The notes: generated from the letters alone by a model not told the origin. 64,000 nucleotides of DNA from Amaricoccus sp003258405 (GCF_043226085.1 NZ_CP171225.1:3410001-3474000), one strand, 5' to 3'. Positions 7,698 through 16,552 are shown, numbered from the stretch's first letter. Numbers and translations: made by a program.

Positions 7698-9524
7698 ATG
7701 CCACCCAGCACCGACACGCTTCCGCCGGAACCCCGCGGTTCCGGATGGCGGACCATTCGCAAGGTTGCGCCCTACCTCTGGCCCGCCGACAACCGGGAGG
7801 TGCGGCTGCGCGTCGTGCTCGCAATGGCGGCGCTCGTGGTCTCCAAGCTCGCCACCGTCACCACCCCATTCTTCTTCAAGGCCGCCGTCGACGGGCTCGC
7901 GCCGGAGGATCCGGCCGCCCAGGCGGGCTTCCTCCTCGTCGCCGGCCCCGTCGCGCTCACGGTCTTCTACGGCCTCATGCGGCTCGCGGGCGTAGGCTTC
8001 GCCCAGCTCCGCGACGGCATCTTCGCCCGCGTCGGCCAGCGCGCGCTGCGGCTCCTCGCCATGGAGACCTTCCGCCACATCCACGCGCTCAGCCTGCGCT
8101 ACCACATCACCCGCAAGACCGGCGGGCTCAGTCGCATCATCGAACGCGGGGTGAAGGGCGTCGATTTCCTGCTGCGCTTCCTGCTGTTCTCGATCATCCC
8201 GCTCATCCTCGAGCTCGCCCTTGTCGGCGCCATCCTCTTCTGGGTCTTCGATATCTGGTATCTCGCGGTGGTCGCCGTCACCATCGCGCTCTACGTCTGG
8301 TTCACCTTCAAGGTCACCGAATGGCGGGTGCAGATCCGCCGGCGGATGAACGAGCGTGACCAGGACGCCAACCAGAAGGCCATCGACAGCCTGCTGAACT
8401 TCGAGACGGTGAAGTATTTCAACGCCGAGGAACGCGAGGTCCGGCGCTACGACGAGTCGATGGCGGGCTACGAGGCGGCGGCGGTCAAGACCGGCGTCTC
8501 GCTCGCCTGGCTCAACTTCGGCCAGTCGCTGCTCATCACCGCAGGCCTCGCCGCGGTCATGGTCATGGCGGCGCGCGGGGTGCAGGCCGGCAGCCTCACC
8601 GTGGGCGATTTCGTCATGGTCAACGCCTACATGATCCAGATCACCATGCCGCTCAACTTCCTCGGCACGGTCTATCGCGAGATCCGCCAGTCGCTCGTCG
8701 ACATGGCGGCGATGTTCGACCTGCTCGGCCAGCCCGCCGAGATCGAGGACCGCCCCGGCGCCGCCCCGCTCGCGGTCAGCGGCGGCCGGATCGAGTTCCG
8801 CGACGTGAGCTTCGCCTACGACACCGAGCGCGGCATCCTTCGCGGGCTGAATCTCACCGTGGCGCCAGGCGAGACGGTTGCGGTGGTCGGGCCCTCGGGC
8901 TCGGGCAAATCCACGATCGGGCGGCTGCTCTTCCGCTTCTACGATGTCCGGGAGGGAGCCGTGCTCATCGACGGCCAGGACCTGCGCGACGTCACCCAGA
9001 CGAGCCTGCGCGCCGAGATCGGCATGGTCCCGCAGGACACCGTGCTCTTCAACGATACCATCCGCTACAACATCGCCTACGGCCGCCCCGGGGCGAGCCG
9101 CGAGCAGATCGAGGCGGCGGCGCGCGCGGCACAGATCCACGATTTCATCCGCTCCTTGCCGGAGGGCTACGACACCGTCGTCGGCGAGCGCGGCCTCAAG
9201 CTCTCGGGCGGCGAGAAGCAGCGGGTGGGGATCGCCCGCACGCTGCTCAAGGATCCGCCGATCCTCCTGCTCGACGAGGCGACGAGCGCGCTCGACACGG
9301 AGACCGAGCGCGACATCCAGGACAGCCTGCGCCGGATGGGCGAGGGGCGGAGCGTCATCACCATCGCCCACCGCCTCTCCACCGTGGTCGATGCCGACCG
9401 GATCGTCGTGCTGGAAGGGGGCGAGGTCGCCGAGGAAGGCACCCACGAGGCGCTGCTCGCCCGGCGCGGCCGCTACGCCCGGATGTGGGCGCGGCAGGCC
9501 GCCGAGCGCGAGAACGCCGCCTGA
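7698..9524 (+). CDS. ABCB/Atm1-like ABC transporter, fused permease and ATPase
   Basis: A 608-residue half-transporter with six membrane helices (about residues 30-310) followed by one nucleotide-binding domain. The ATPase motifs are intact: Walker A GPSGSGKSTIG, signature LSGGEKQRVGIAR, Walker B ILLLDEATSALD and the switch His in TIAHRLS. The sequence resembles the Atm1/HMT1 group, which in mitochondria and alphaproteobacteria exports glutathione-linked sulfur or metal conjugates; substrate here is inferred from family. It probably acts as a homodimer. It follows the LysM gene by 4 bases. Confidence 0.88.
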   Translation: MPPSTDTLPPEPRGSGWRTIRKVAPYLWPADNREVRLRVVLAMAALVVSKLATVTTPFFFKAAVDGLAPEDPAAQAGFLLVAGPVALTVFYGLMRLAGVGFAQLRDGIFARVGQRALRLLAMETFRHIHALSLRYHITRKTGGLSRIIERGVKGVDFLLRFLLFSIIPLILELALVGAILFWVFDIWYLAVVAVTIALYVWFTFKVTEWRVQIRRRMNERDQDANQKAIDSLLNFETVKYFNAEEREVRRYDESMAGYEAAAVKTGVSLAWLNFGQSLLITAGLAAVMVMAARGVQAGSLTVGDFVMVNAYMIQITMPLNFLGTVYREIRQSLVDMAAMFDLLGQPAEIEDRPGAAPLAVSGGRIEFRDVSFAYDTERGILRGLNLTVAPGETVAVVGPSGSGKSTIGRLLFRFYDVREGAVLIDGQDLRDVTQTSLRAEIGMVPQDTVLFNDTIRYNIAYGRPGASREQIEAAARAAQIHDFIRSLPEGYDTVVGERGLKLSGGEKQRVGIARTLLKDPPILLLDEATSALDTETERDIQDSLRRMGEGRSVITIAHRLSTVVDADRIVVLEGGEVAEEGTHEALLARRGRYARMWARQAAERENAA

Positions 9525-9556
9525 CGCCGGGGAGAGCCGGGCGACGGCCCCGCGCA

Positions 9557-9575
9557 CCGGCCCCCTGCGGGCCGG
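9557..9575. terminator. Hairpin between convergent genes
   Basis: CCGGCCC (9557-9563) and GGGCCGG (9569-9575) form a perfect 7-bp stem with a 5-base loop between the ABC exporter stop and the stop of the convergent PAS gene. There is no T run on either strand, so it is only a probable terminator. Confidence 0.45.
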
Positions 9576-9585
9576 ATGGGGGGGC

Positions 9586-10689
9586 TCAGCTCGGCGCGAA
9601 GCCGAGGCTGGTCTGCGAGCCCAGATTGTCGAACTCGGGCAGATAGCTCGACTCCCGCATGATGACCACGACCGAGACGATCGGGCGGGCCAGTTCATCC
9701 GTCACCTCATGGCAGGTGAACCGCACGAGCCGCGTGCCGTTGCCGCCCGGCCGGGTGATCCGCGCGAGGACGTTGGAGAGGTTCTCGCCCGAAATCGCGC
9801 ACTCCAGCAGGTCCGGGATCTCGAGGTCTTCTTCGGACGTGCCCGCCGGGATGATCTGGATCGCCTCCGGCCAGATGAAGGGCGGCAGTGCCTCGGCCCG
9901 ACCGAGCAGTCGCCGCGCCGCGGCATTGAGGAAGATCACCTCGCGCCGGGGTGAGAGACCGATCACGCCCTCGTCGATCTGGTCGAGCAGATAGGCTGTC
10001 TGCCGCCCGGCCGCGCCGCGCAGGCCCTGCGTGTCCATTTGCCGCTTGCGCAGCATGAATATACTCAGCGTCATCAGCACTGCGCCGACGAGCGAGAACC
10101 AGTCGCTCAGCTGATCGATCTGCTCGTTGAGGCTCTCGATGCGGAGGATCAGGTCGCGCCGGACCGACGCGACGAGCTGGGCGAGGTTCTCGATCGCGTC
10201 GCCGTCATAGATCCGCACCAGCCGGTCGAGTTCCGGGGAGGACTTGCCGCTGCCCGCCAGCTCCTTCAGCAGCTGCAACGCCGTGGAATACTGTTCCAGC
10301 GTGTTGCGGGTGGGCAGGAGATCGATGGGCGCACCGGCCGAGGCCGAAAGCCGCGAGATGTTGTCGAGGGTCCGGAACGAACTGGCGAGATTGGCCTCGG
10401 CCGAGTGGAGATAGAGCAGTTCGGTGGGCCGCAGGATCGCGTTCTTGAAATTGTGGATGAAACCGCCGTAGCCGATCTCGCTCTCGAAATCGACAACCTG
10501 GTTCAACAGCTCGGTGTTGCGCTCGAGCAGTCGCGCCTGGGCCTGGCGCAGCTCGCCGAGACGGATCCAGAAATTCGCAAGCACCACGATCAGCAGAACA
10601 CCGAGCCCGACGATCGCCGCATCCATTATGAACGCGCGCCGCCTTTGCGCCGCATCGCGTTTCAGATAGCCCTGCATCCAGTTGATCAT
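9586..10689 (-). CDS. Membrane PAS sensor protein without an output domain
   Basis: A 367-residue protein with a first membrane helix at about 22-41, a helical periplasmic domain to about 190, a second helix at about 193-213, and a PAS-like domain from about 225 to 350 (TAYLLDQIDEGVIGLSPRREVIFLNAAARR in two parts). There is no kinase, GGDEF, EAL or methyl-accepting region after the PAS; the protein simply ends. The periplasmic part opens with EIGYGGFIHNFKNAILR, which looks like a conserved motif. It likely senses a signal and passes it on through a partner. A divergent region of about 280 bases with no gene separates it from trmFO. Confidence 0.65.
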   Translation of the reverse strand: MINWMQGYLKRDAAQRRRAFIMDAAIVGLGVLLIVVLANFWIRLGELRQAQARLLERNTELLNQVVDFESEIGYGGFIHNFKNAILRPTELLYLHSAEANLASSFRTLDNISRLSASAGAPIDLLPTRNTLEQYSTALQLLKELAGSGKSSPELDRLVRIYDGDAIENLAQLVASVRRDLILRIESLNEQIDQLSDWFSLVGAVLMTLSIFMLRKRQMDTQGLRGAAGRQTAYLLDQIDEGVIGLSPRREVIFLNAAARRLLGRAEALPPFIWPEAIQIIPAGTSEEDLEIPDLLECAISGENLSNVLARITRPGGNGTRLVRFTCHEVTDELARPIVSVVVIMRESSYLPEFDNLGSQTSLGFAPS

Positions 10690-10966
10690 CGATTGTCTCG
10701 CCTATTTTGAAATGAAATCGGGTGAATATGGCTGTGCTGCGCCGTCGGCGGAGGCCGGCCGTCGGCGGGCACATGCGTGTGCGAGCGCTCCGGTGCGGCG
10801 CGCGGGATGCGATTCTGTCTGTTGCGGTCTCATACCGAGCCTGCCTCCTGGTGTTTCATCCTGCCGCCGTGGGGCGAGGGCGCATTCTAGTCCTTGCGCG
10901 GTGGCGTTGCGTGTTGGGGCGGATCCCGCGCACGCCGCTCTTTCCATTTCCACCGCGCTGGCCTAG

Positions 10967-12352
10967 ATGCGCGGGATGGAGAAGATCGCCCCCATTCATG
11001 TCATCGGCGGCGGCATGGCCGGTTCGGAGGCCGCCTGGCAGGCGGCAAGCCTCGGCGTGCCCGTCATCCTGCACGAGATGCGCCCCCAGACCGGCACCTT
11101 CGCCCACCAGACGGACGGGCTGGCCGAGATGGTGTGCTCGAACTCCTTCCGCTCCGACGATGACGAACAGAACGCCGTCGGGCTGCTGCACTGGGAGATG
11201 CGGGCGCTCGACGGGCTCGTCATGGCCTCGGCCGATGCCCATTCCCTGCCCGCAGGCGGCGCGCTCGCCGTCGATCGCGAGCCCTTCAGCCGCTGGATCA
11301 CCGAACGTCTCGCCGCCCATCCGCTCATCACGATCGAGCGCGGCGAGATCGCGGGCCTGCCGCCCGCGGAATGGGACAGCGTCATCGTCGCCACCGGCCC
11401 GCTCACCAGCCCTGCGCTGGCGCAGGCCGTGCAGGGCCTCACCGGCGAGGACGGCCTCGCCTTCTTCGATGCGATCGCGCCCATCGTGCATTTCGAATCG
11501 GTCGATCTCAGCCGGGCCTGGTTCCAGTCGCGCTACGACAAGGGTGAGACCGAGGCGGAGCGCACGGCCTATCTCAACTGTCCGATGGACCGCGCCCAGT
11601 ATGAAGCCTTCATCGACGCGTTGCTCGCCGCCGAGAAGACCGAGTTCAAGGACTGGGAGCGCGACACGCCCTATTTCGAGGGCTGCCTGCCGATCGAGGT
11701 CATGGCCGAACGCGGCCGCGAGACCCTGCGCTTCGGCCCGCTGAAGCCCGTCGGCCTCACCAACCCGCATGCGCCGGAGGTGAAGCCCCATGCCGTGGTG
11801 CAGCTCCGCCGCGACAATGCGCTCGGCACGCTCTTCAACATCGTGGGCTTCCAGACCAAGATGAAATACGGCGCGCAGGCCAAGGTCTTCCGGATGATCC
11901 CGGGCCTCGAGAACGCCGCCTTCGCCCGCCTCGGCGGCATCCACCGCAACACCTTCCTCAATTCGCCGCGCCTGCTCGACGACCGGATGCGCCTCCGGGC
12001 CCGCCCGGCACTGCGCTTCGCGGGCCAGGTGACCGGCGTCGAGGGCTATGTCGAGAGTGCGGCGATGGGCCTGCTCGCGGGCCGCATGGCCGCCGCCGAG
12101 CGCCTCGGCCGCGATCTGCCGCCGCCGCCGCCCACCACCGCGATGGGCGCGCTCGTCAACCACATCACCGGCGGTGCCGAGGCCCGGACCTTCCAGCCGA
12201 TGAACGTGAACTTCGGCCTCTTCCCGCCGCTCCCGGAGGCGCGTGGCGGCCGGCGCGGGCGCAAGGAGCGCTACCGCGGCTATACCGACCGCGCCAAGGC
12301 CGATCTCGCCGCCTGGCGCGACGCTGCCGCGCTGGCGCCCGCGCCGGCCTGA
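10967..12352 (+). CDS. trmFO: Folate/FAD-dependent tRNA (uracil-54-C5) methyltransferase TrmFO
   Basis: TrmFO makes ribothymidine at position 54 of the tRNA T loop, using methylenetetrahydrofolate and FADH2. The 461-residue protein starts with the FAD-binding motif HVIGGGMAGSEAAWQAA and has EMVCSNSFRSDD with a conserved Cys. The C-terminal half carries GQVTGVEGYVESAAMGLLAG, a TrmFO/GidA mark. TrmFO is smaller than MnmG and is the normal alphaproteobacterial form. The start is ATG 10967, with a second in-frame ATG at 10976. gluQ follows after 8 bases, so two tRNA modification genes form a likely operon. Confidence 0.95.
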   Translation: MRGMEKIAPIHVIGGGMAGSEAAWQAASLGVPVILHEMRPQTGTFAHQTDGLAEMVCSNSFRSDDDEQNAVGLLHWEMRALDGLVMASADAHSLPAGGALAVDREPFSRWITERLAAHPLITIERGEIAGLPPAEWDSVIVATGPLTSPALAQAVQGLTGEDGLAFFDAIAPIVHFESVDLSRAWFQSRYDKGETEAERTAYLNCPMDRAQYEAFIDALLAAEKTEFKDWERDTPYFEGCLPIEVMAERGRETLRFGPLKPVGLTNPHAPEVKPHAVVQLRRDNALGTLFNIVGFQTKMKYGAQAKVFRMIPGLENAAFARLGGIHRNTFLNSPRLLDDRMRLRARPALRFAGQVTGVEGYVESAAMGLLAGRMAAAERLGRDLPPPPPTTAMGALVNHITGGAEARTFQPMNVNFGLFPPLPEARGGRRGRKERYRGYTDRAKADLAAWRDAAALAPAPA

Positions 12353-12360
12353 GCGCCCCG

Positions 12361-13230
12361 GTGGCGGGCTTCCGCACCCGTTTCGCGCCGTCGCCGACCG
12401 GCTGGCTCCACCTCGGCCACGCCTTCTCCGCCCTCACCGCCTGGGAGATGGCCGGGGCCGCGGGCGGCGAATTCCTGCTCCGCATCGAGGATATCGACCG
12501 CACGCGGGCGCGCCCCGAATACGAGGCGGCGATCCGCGAGGATCTCGCCTGGCTCGGCCTCTCCTGGCCCGAACCGGTGCTGCGCCAGTCCGAGCACCTC
12601 CCCCGCTACGGGGCCGCCCTCGACCGGCTCGCCGCGATGGGCCTCACCTATCCCTGCTCCTGCACGCGGGCCGACATCCGCGCGGCCCTCTCCGCGCCGC
12701 AGGAAGGCGCGGGCAGCCCGCCCGAAGGGGCGGCGGTCTATCCCGGCACCTGCCGCGGCCGCCCGATGTCGAGCCGCCGCCCGGGCGATGCGATCCGCCT
12801 CGATCTCGCCCGCGCGCTGGCCCACGCCGGGCCCGGCCTCGCCTTCGAGGAAACCGGCCCGGCACACGGCGGGCGGCACGTGCTCGATCCCGCCCGGATG
12901 CAGGCGGAAATCGGCGATGCGGTGCTCGGCCGCAAGGAGCTCGGCGCCGTCGCCTATCACCTTGCCGTGGTGAGCGATGACGCCGCCCAGGGCATCACCC
13001 ATGTCGTGCGCGGCGAGGATCTCTGGGAGGTAACGCCGCTCCACCGCCTGCTCCAGGCGCTGCTCGGCCTCCCCGTCCCGGTCTGGCACCACCACCGCCT
13101 GATCCGCGACGACAGCGGCCGGCGGCTCGCCAAGCGCGACGACGCCCGCGCGCTGCGCGCCTTCCGCGCTGAAGGCGTGACCCCGGCCGAGCTCCGCGCC
13201 CGGCTCCGTGCCGCGGAGACCACCCGGTGA
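12361..13230 (+). CDS. gluQ: Glutamyl-Q tRNA(Asp) synthetase
   Basis: GluQRS attaches glutamate to the queuosine base at position 34 of tRNA(Asp). It resembles the catalytic domain of glutamyl-tRNA synthetase but lacks the anticodon-binding half, as the 289-residue length shows. The HIGH-type motif reads PSPTGWLHLGHAFSA near residue 15. Cysteines in YPCSCTR and YPGTCRGR form the expected zinc site, and RRLAKRDDARALR replaces KMSKS. The start codon is GTG at 12361, right after the trmFO stop. Its end overlaps the start of the EamA gene by 4 bases (GTGA). Confidence 0.93.
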   Translation: MAGFRTRFAPSPTGWLHLGHAFSALTAWEMAGAAGGEFLLRIEDIDRTRARPEYEAAIREDLAWLGLSWPEPVLRQSEHLPRYGAALDRLAAMGLTYPCSCTRADIRAALSAPQEGAGSPPEGAAVYPGTCRGRPMSSRRPGDAIRLDLARALAHAGPGLAFEETGPAHGGRHVLDPARMQAEIGDAVLGRKELGAVAYHLAVVSDDAAQGITHVVRGEDLWEVTPLHRLLQALLGLPVPVWHHHRLIRDDSGRRLAKRDDARALRAFRAEGVTPAELRARLRAAETTR

Positions 13231-13652
13231 TCCCGGCCTGGCTCGTCTGGGCGCTGCTCTCGGCCCTCTTCGCCGCCCTGACCGCGATCTTCGCCAAGGC
13301 AGGCGTCGCGGGCATCCCCGCCGATCTCGCGACTTTCCTGCGCACCGCGGTGATCCTCGCCTGGCTCGCGCTCGTCCTCACGCTCACCGGCGGCTGGCAG
13401 GGAATCGGCACGCTCCCGCGCGGCTCCGCGCTCTTCCTCACCCTCTCGGGGCTCGCGACCGGCGCCTCATGGCTCTGCTATTTCCGCGCGCTGCAGGCGG
13501 GCGAGGCCTCCCGCGTCGCGCCGATCGACAAGCTCAGCGTCGTCCTCGTCGCGCTCTTCGCCGCCACCTTCCTCGGCGAGCGCCTCAGCCCCGCCGCCTG
13601 GGCGGGCGTCGCGATGATCGCCGCGGGCGCGCTCCTCGTCGCACGGGGCTAG
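13227..13652 (+). CDS. Half-size EamA-family transporter
   Basis: A 141-residue membrane protein with about five hydrophobic helices, equal to one EamA domain, about half the length of normal ten-helix DMT transporters. It contains a typical EamA segment, RVAPIDKLSVVLVALFAATFLGERL. Single-domain members are known and are thought to dimerise. The start is GTG at 13227, translationally coupled to gluQ through a GTGA overlap. The stop at 13650-13652 abuts a 63-bp repeat array. Substrate unknown. Confidence 0.78.
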   Translation: MIPAWLVWALLSALFAALTAIFAKAGVAGIPADLATFLRTAVILAWLALVLTLTGGWQGIGTLPRGSALFLTLSGLATGASWLCYFRALQAGEASRVAPIDKLSVVLVALFAATFLGERLSPAAWAGVAMIAAGALLVARG

Positions 13653-13830
13653 ACCAGAACCGTTCCGCATAGCAGCGCCATGCGGCAAAGGATTCTGGTC
13701 TGTCAAAAACGTGGAACCAGAGCCGTTCCGCCTTGCAGCGCAATGCGGACAAGGATTCTGGTCTGTCAAAAGCGCCCAACCAGCACCGTTCCGGCCTGCA
13801 TCGCGATCCAGACAGGCATCCCGGTGCCGG
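13653..13830. repeat. Array of three 63-bp imperfect-palindrome repeats
   Basis: Units start at 13653, 13716 and 13779, exactly 63 bases apart. Units 1 and 2 share ACCAGA.CCGTTCCGC, GCAGCGC.ATGCGG and AAGGATTCTGGTCTGTCAA; unit 3 is decayed after its first 17 bases. Each unit can fold: ACCAGAA at its start pairs with TTCTGGT about 40 bases later, and CCGCAT with ATGCGG in unit 1. The array fills the gap between the EamA stop and the convergent flavoprotein gene. Because 63 is a multiple of three, several frames stay open across it, but I do not regard these as genes. Confidence 0.85.
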
Positions 13831-13836
13831 CCGGCC

Positions 13837-14784
13837 TCAGCCCGCCGCGAAGGGCTCCGCCGCCAGGGCCGCCACCGCCGCGCGGTATTCCGCGATCAAC
13901 CGCCCGCAGAGCGCGCCCGCCCCGGGAATGTCGGAGATCGACCCGACCCCGTGCCCCGCCGACCAGATCGACTTCCAGGCCTTCGCCTCGCTTGCCATGT
14001 CGAGCACCCGGTGCGGCGGCAGCGCATCGGGATCGAGCCCCGCCGCGCGGATGCTCGGGCGCAGGAAGTTCGCGTTCACCCCCGAGATGTCGGGCGTGTA
14101 GATCACGTCGAGCGCCCGGCTCTCGAGGATCATGCGCTTCTGCGCCTCCGACACCATCGCCTCCCGCGTTGCGATGAAGCGCGTGCCGAGATAGGCGAGA
14201 TCGGCCCCGAGCGCGCGGGCGGCGGCCACATGCGCCCCCGTCGAGATCGCGCCCCCGAGCAGGATCGTGCCGGCAAACACCTCCCGGATCTCCGCCACCA
14301 GTGCAAACGGGCTCAGCGTGCCCGCGTGCCCGCCCGCGCCGGCGGCCACCGCGATGATCCCGTCCACACCCGCTTCGGCGGCCTTCTCCGCATGGCGCCG
14401 CGAGATCACGTCGTGAAACACCAGCCCGCCATAGGAATGCACCGCCTCGACCACCTCGCGCGCCGCGCCGAGCGAGGTGATGACGAGCGGCACCCGCCGC
14501 GCCACCACGATCTCGAGATCGGCCTGCAGCCGCGGGTTGGAACGGTGCACGATCAGGTTGATGCCGTAGGGGGCCGCCGTGTCCCCGGCCGCCGCAAGCC
14601 GTGCCTCTATCTCCTCGATCCAGGCCGCGAGCCCGTCGCTCGTGCGCTGATTGAGGGCGGGAAACGTCCCGATCACCCCGGCCCGGCAGGTCTCAACCAC
14701 CAGATCGGGGCCGGAGACGAGAAACATCGGCGCGGCGACGGCAGGCAATCGCAACCGGCCGGCGAAGGCCTGGGGCAGGGGCAT
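13837..14784 (-). CDS. NMO-family flavoprotein (nitronate monooxygenase-like)
   Basis: A 315-residue TIM-barrel FMN protein of the nitronate monooxygenase (2-nitropropane dioxygenase) family. Family features are the N-terminal LRLPAVAAPMFLVSGPDLV, a central VIISLGAAREVVE-like strand, the flavin-binding VDGIIAVAAGAGGHAGT, and LLGGAISTGAHVAAARALGADLAYLGTRF, the phosphate-binding part. Many members oxidise nitronates, others are enoyl reductase-like, so substrate is uncertain. The reading frame continues far upstream, but the ATG at 14784 has GAGGA 7 bases away and starts where family homology begins. Confidence 0.85.
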   Translation of the reverse strand: MPLPQAFAGRLRLPAVAAPMFLVSGPDLVVETCRAGVIGTFPALNQRTSDGLAAWIEEIEARLAAAGDTAAPYGINLIVHRSNPRLQADLEIVVARRVPLVITSLGAAREVVEAVHSYGGLVFHDVISRRHAEKAAEAGVDGIIAVAAGAGGHAGTLSPFALVAEIREVFAGTILLGGAISTGAHVAAARALGADLAYLGTRFIATREAMVSEAQKRMILESRALDVIYTPDISGVNANFLRPSIRAAGLDPDALPPHRVLDMASEAKAWKSIWSAGHGVGSISDIPGAGALCGRLIAEYRAAVAALAAEPFAAG

Positions 14785-15004
14785 GGGAACATCCTCATCG
14801 GCGCCCGGCACGGGAGGCGCGCCGGATTTTCTGGCATTGCCAGAGTGTTGACCGCGATCCTGCACGGAGTCGACGCAAATCTGCACCATGCCGGGCAATG
14901 CGCCCCTGCCGCCACAAGCCTCTCCTGCCGCCGGAGCCCATCTTGACCCTACCCCCCCGCGTTCATAGGTTGAGCCCAACTTCGAAACCCGCGAGGAGTC
15001 CGTC

Positions 15005-15325
15005 ATGGCTACGGTCAAGGTCACCGACAACACGTTCCAGGACGAGGTCATCAAATCCGATGTGCCCGTACTGGTAGATTTCTGGGCCGAATGGTGCGGC
15101 CCCTGCCGCATGATCGGCCCGGCTCTGGAAGAGCTTGCCGAGGAATATGAAGGCAAGATCAAGATCGCCAAGGTCAATGTGGACGAAAACCCGGGCCTGC
15201 CCGCCCAGTTCGGCGTGCGCGGCATCCCGGCGCTCTTCATGTTCAAGGACGGCGAGCTTGTCTCCAACAAGACCGGCGCAGCTCCGAAGGCGAGCCTGAA
15301 GAGCTGGATCGACGAATCGGTCTGA
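15005..15325 (+). CDS. trxA: Thioredoxin 1
   Basis: A 106-residue classic thioredoxin that reduces disulfides in cytoplasmic proteins, itself recycled by thioredoxin reductase. The active site WCGPC lies near residue 33 in FWAEWCGPCRMIGPAL, with the buried Asp in VLVDFWAEW and the cis-proline in GVRGIPALFMF. Length and order are standard. The start ATG at 15005 follows GAGGAG. A good intrinsic terminator lies 40 bases downstream, so the gene is probably transcribed alone. Confidence 0.98.
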   Translation: MATVKVTDNTFQDEVIKSDVPVLVDFWAEWCGPCRMIGPALEELAEEYEGKIKIAKVNVDENPGLPAQFGVRGIPALFMFKDGELVSNKTGAAPKASLKSWIDESV

Positions 15326-15364
15326 TTCCGTCCCGGCGGAGCGTTCCGCCCCGATGATCCGGTT

Positions 15365-15392
15365 GGGCCGCGCCGCGAGGTGCGGCCCTTTT
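15365..15392 (+). terminator. Intrinsic terminator of trxA
   Basis: GGGCCGC (15365-15371) pairs with GCGGCCC (15382-15388) over a 10-base loop and is followed by TTTT. Confidence 0.8.
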
Positions 15393-15433
15393 CATGTCCG
15401 CGGGCACCCGCAGCAGAAGGAGGGTCGGCTCCC

Positions 15434-16288
15434 ATGACCACCCGCAACGACGGCCAGCACACCTTCTGGAACACCGGCCCCGGCGGGCAGAACTGGGCGC
15501 GTCAGGCCGGCGAGCTCGACACGCTCAACGCCGCCACCACCGGCCCGCTCCTCGAGGCGCTCGCCCCCCGCCCCGGTGAGGCGATCCTCGATGCGGGCTG
15601 CGGCGCGGGCGCCTCCTGCCTTGCGCTGGCACCCCTGCTGCTGCCCGGCGGCTCGGTCACCGGCATCGACTTTTCCGAGCCGCTCCTCGCCATTGCCGAG
15701 GCCCGCCGCGCAGAGGCCGGGATCGCGAACCTCCGCTTCCTCCACGGCGACACCCAGATCCACCCCTTGCCCGAGGCCGCGTTCGATGCGGTGGTCTCGC
15801 GCTTCGGGCTCATGTTCTTCGACGATACGGTCGCGGCCTTCCGCAACCTCGCCCGGAGCCTCCGCCCCGGCGGCCGGATCGTCTTCGCGGGCTGGGCCGA
15901 GGCCGCCGCCAATCCGTGGTTCTCCGAACCCCGCGCCGCGGCCGTCGCCCGGCTCGGTCCGGTCGCGCCGGCCGATCCCGACGGCCCCGGCCCGATGGCC
16001 TTCGCCGACACCGCCCGCGTCTGCGCGCTGATGGAGGCCGCCGGTCTCGTCGCCTGCCGGGGCGAGGCGTGCACGGTCACGCTCCACCATCCCGGCGGCC
16101 TGCCCGCACTCCTCGCCCTTGCCGGCAATGTCGGCCCGATCCCGAGCATCCTGCGCGAGAAGGAGGGCACCGAGGCCGATCGCGCCGCGATTCTCGCCGA
16201 TCTCGGCCGCCGCCTCGCGCCCTTCGCCGCCCCCGACGGCGCCCGCCTCCCGGCCCGCATCATCCTCTATTCCGCCCGCCGCGCCTGA
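15434..16288 (+). CDS. Class I SAM-dependent methyltransferase
   Basis: A 284-residue methyltransferase of the UbiE/type 11 sort. SAM-binding motif I reads ILDAGCGAGASCLAL at about residues 51-65, followed by VTGIDFSEPLLAIAEARRAE (motif II) and AAFDAVVSRFGLMFFDD (motif post-II). The start ATG at 15434 has AGGAGGG about 10 bases upstream. Substrate cannot be told: members act on quinones, small acids and lipids. It stands alone between the trxA terminator and an 81-bp dispersed repeat. Confidence 0.85.
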   Translation: MTTRNDGQHTFWNTGPGGQNWARQAGELDTLNAATTGPLLEALAPRPGEAILDAGCGAGASCLALAPLLLPGGSVTGIDFSEPLLAIAEARRAEAGIANLRFLHGDTQIHPLPEAAFDAVVSRFGLMFFDDTVAAFRNLARSLRPGGRIVFAGWAEAAANPWFSEPRAAAVARLGPVAPADPDGPGPMAFADTARVCALMEAAGLVACRGEACTVTLHHPGGLPALLALAGNVGPIPSILREKEGTEADRAAILADLGRRLAPFAAPDGARLPARIILYSARRA

Positions 16289-16369
16289 TCCCGCGGCGGC
16301 GGCGGAGGCCGGTTTTCGAGGGAGCCGCTTCTTGGGGAAGATCGGCTCACAGGGAGCGAAACCGCGCCG

Positions 16370-16450
16370 ATTCATGATTTGTTGACTCTAAAATCAAATG
16401 ATTTCAAAGGCATTTCCACATTTTCACGGTGAAACGCCCCGCTTTCACCG
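16370..16450 (+). repeat. Dispersed 81-bp repeat, copy A
   Basis: This AT-rich stretch is about three quarters identical to 61439-61519 and in the same orientation. Shared blocks are ATTCATGAT, AATGATTTCA, and ATTTTCACGGTGAAA; the last holds the palindrome TTTCACGGTGAAA-like core, and a second TTTCAC follows about 10 bases later. It lies between the methyltransferase stop and the GH13 gene. Function unknown. Confidence 0.75.
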
Positions 16451-16552
16451 CCAGGAGACCCCCCGCATCTTCCGCGCCCGCCATGGTTGAGCCCCGCCGC
16501 CATGGCGCATAGGCTCGGCCCCGCCGCCAACCAAGGAGTGGACCCCGCCCGC

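Noticed and set aside
13467..13769. Small protein with 21-residue repeats across the 63-bp array
   Set aside because: The frame is open because 63 is a multiple of three; it is antisense to the EamA gene and every frame gives similar pseudo-repeats.
13653..13830. Small CRISPR array
   Set aside because: Units are contiguous without unique spacers and only three in number; no cas gene is in the window.
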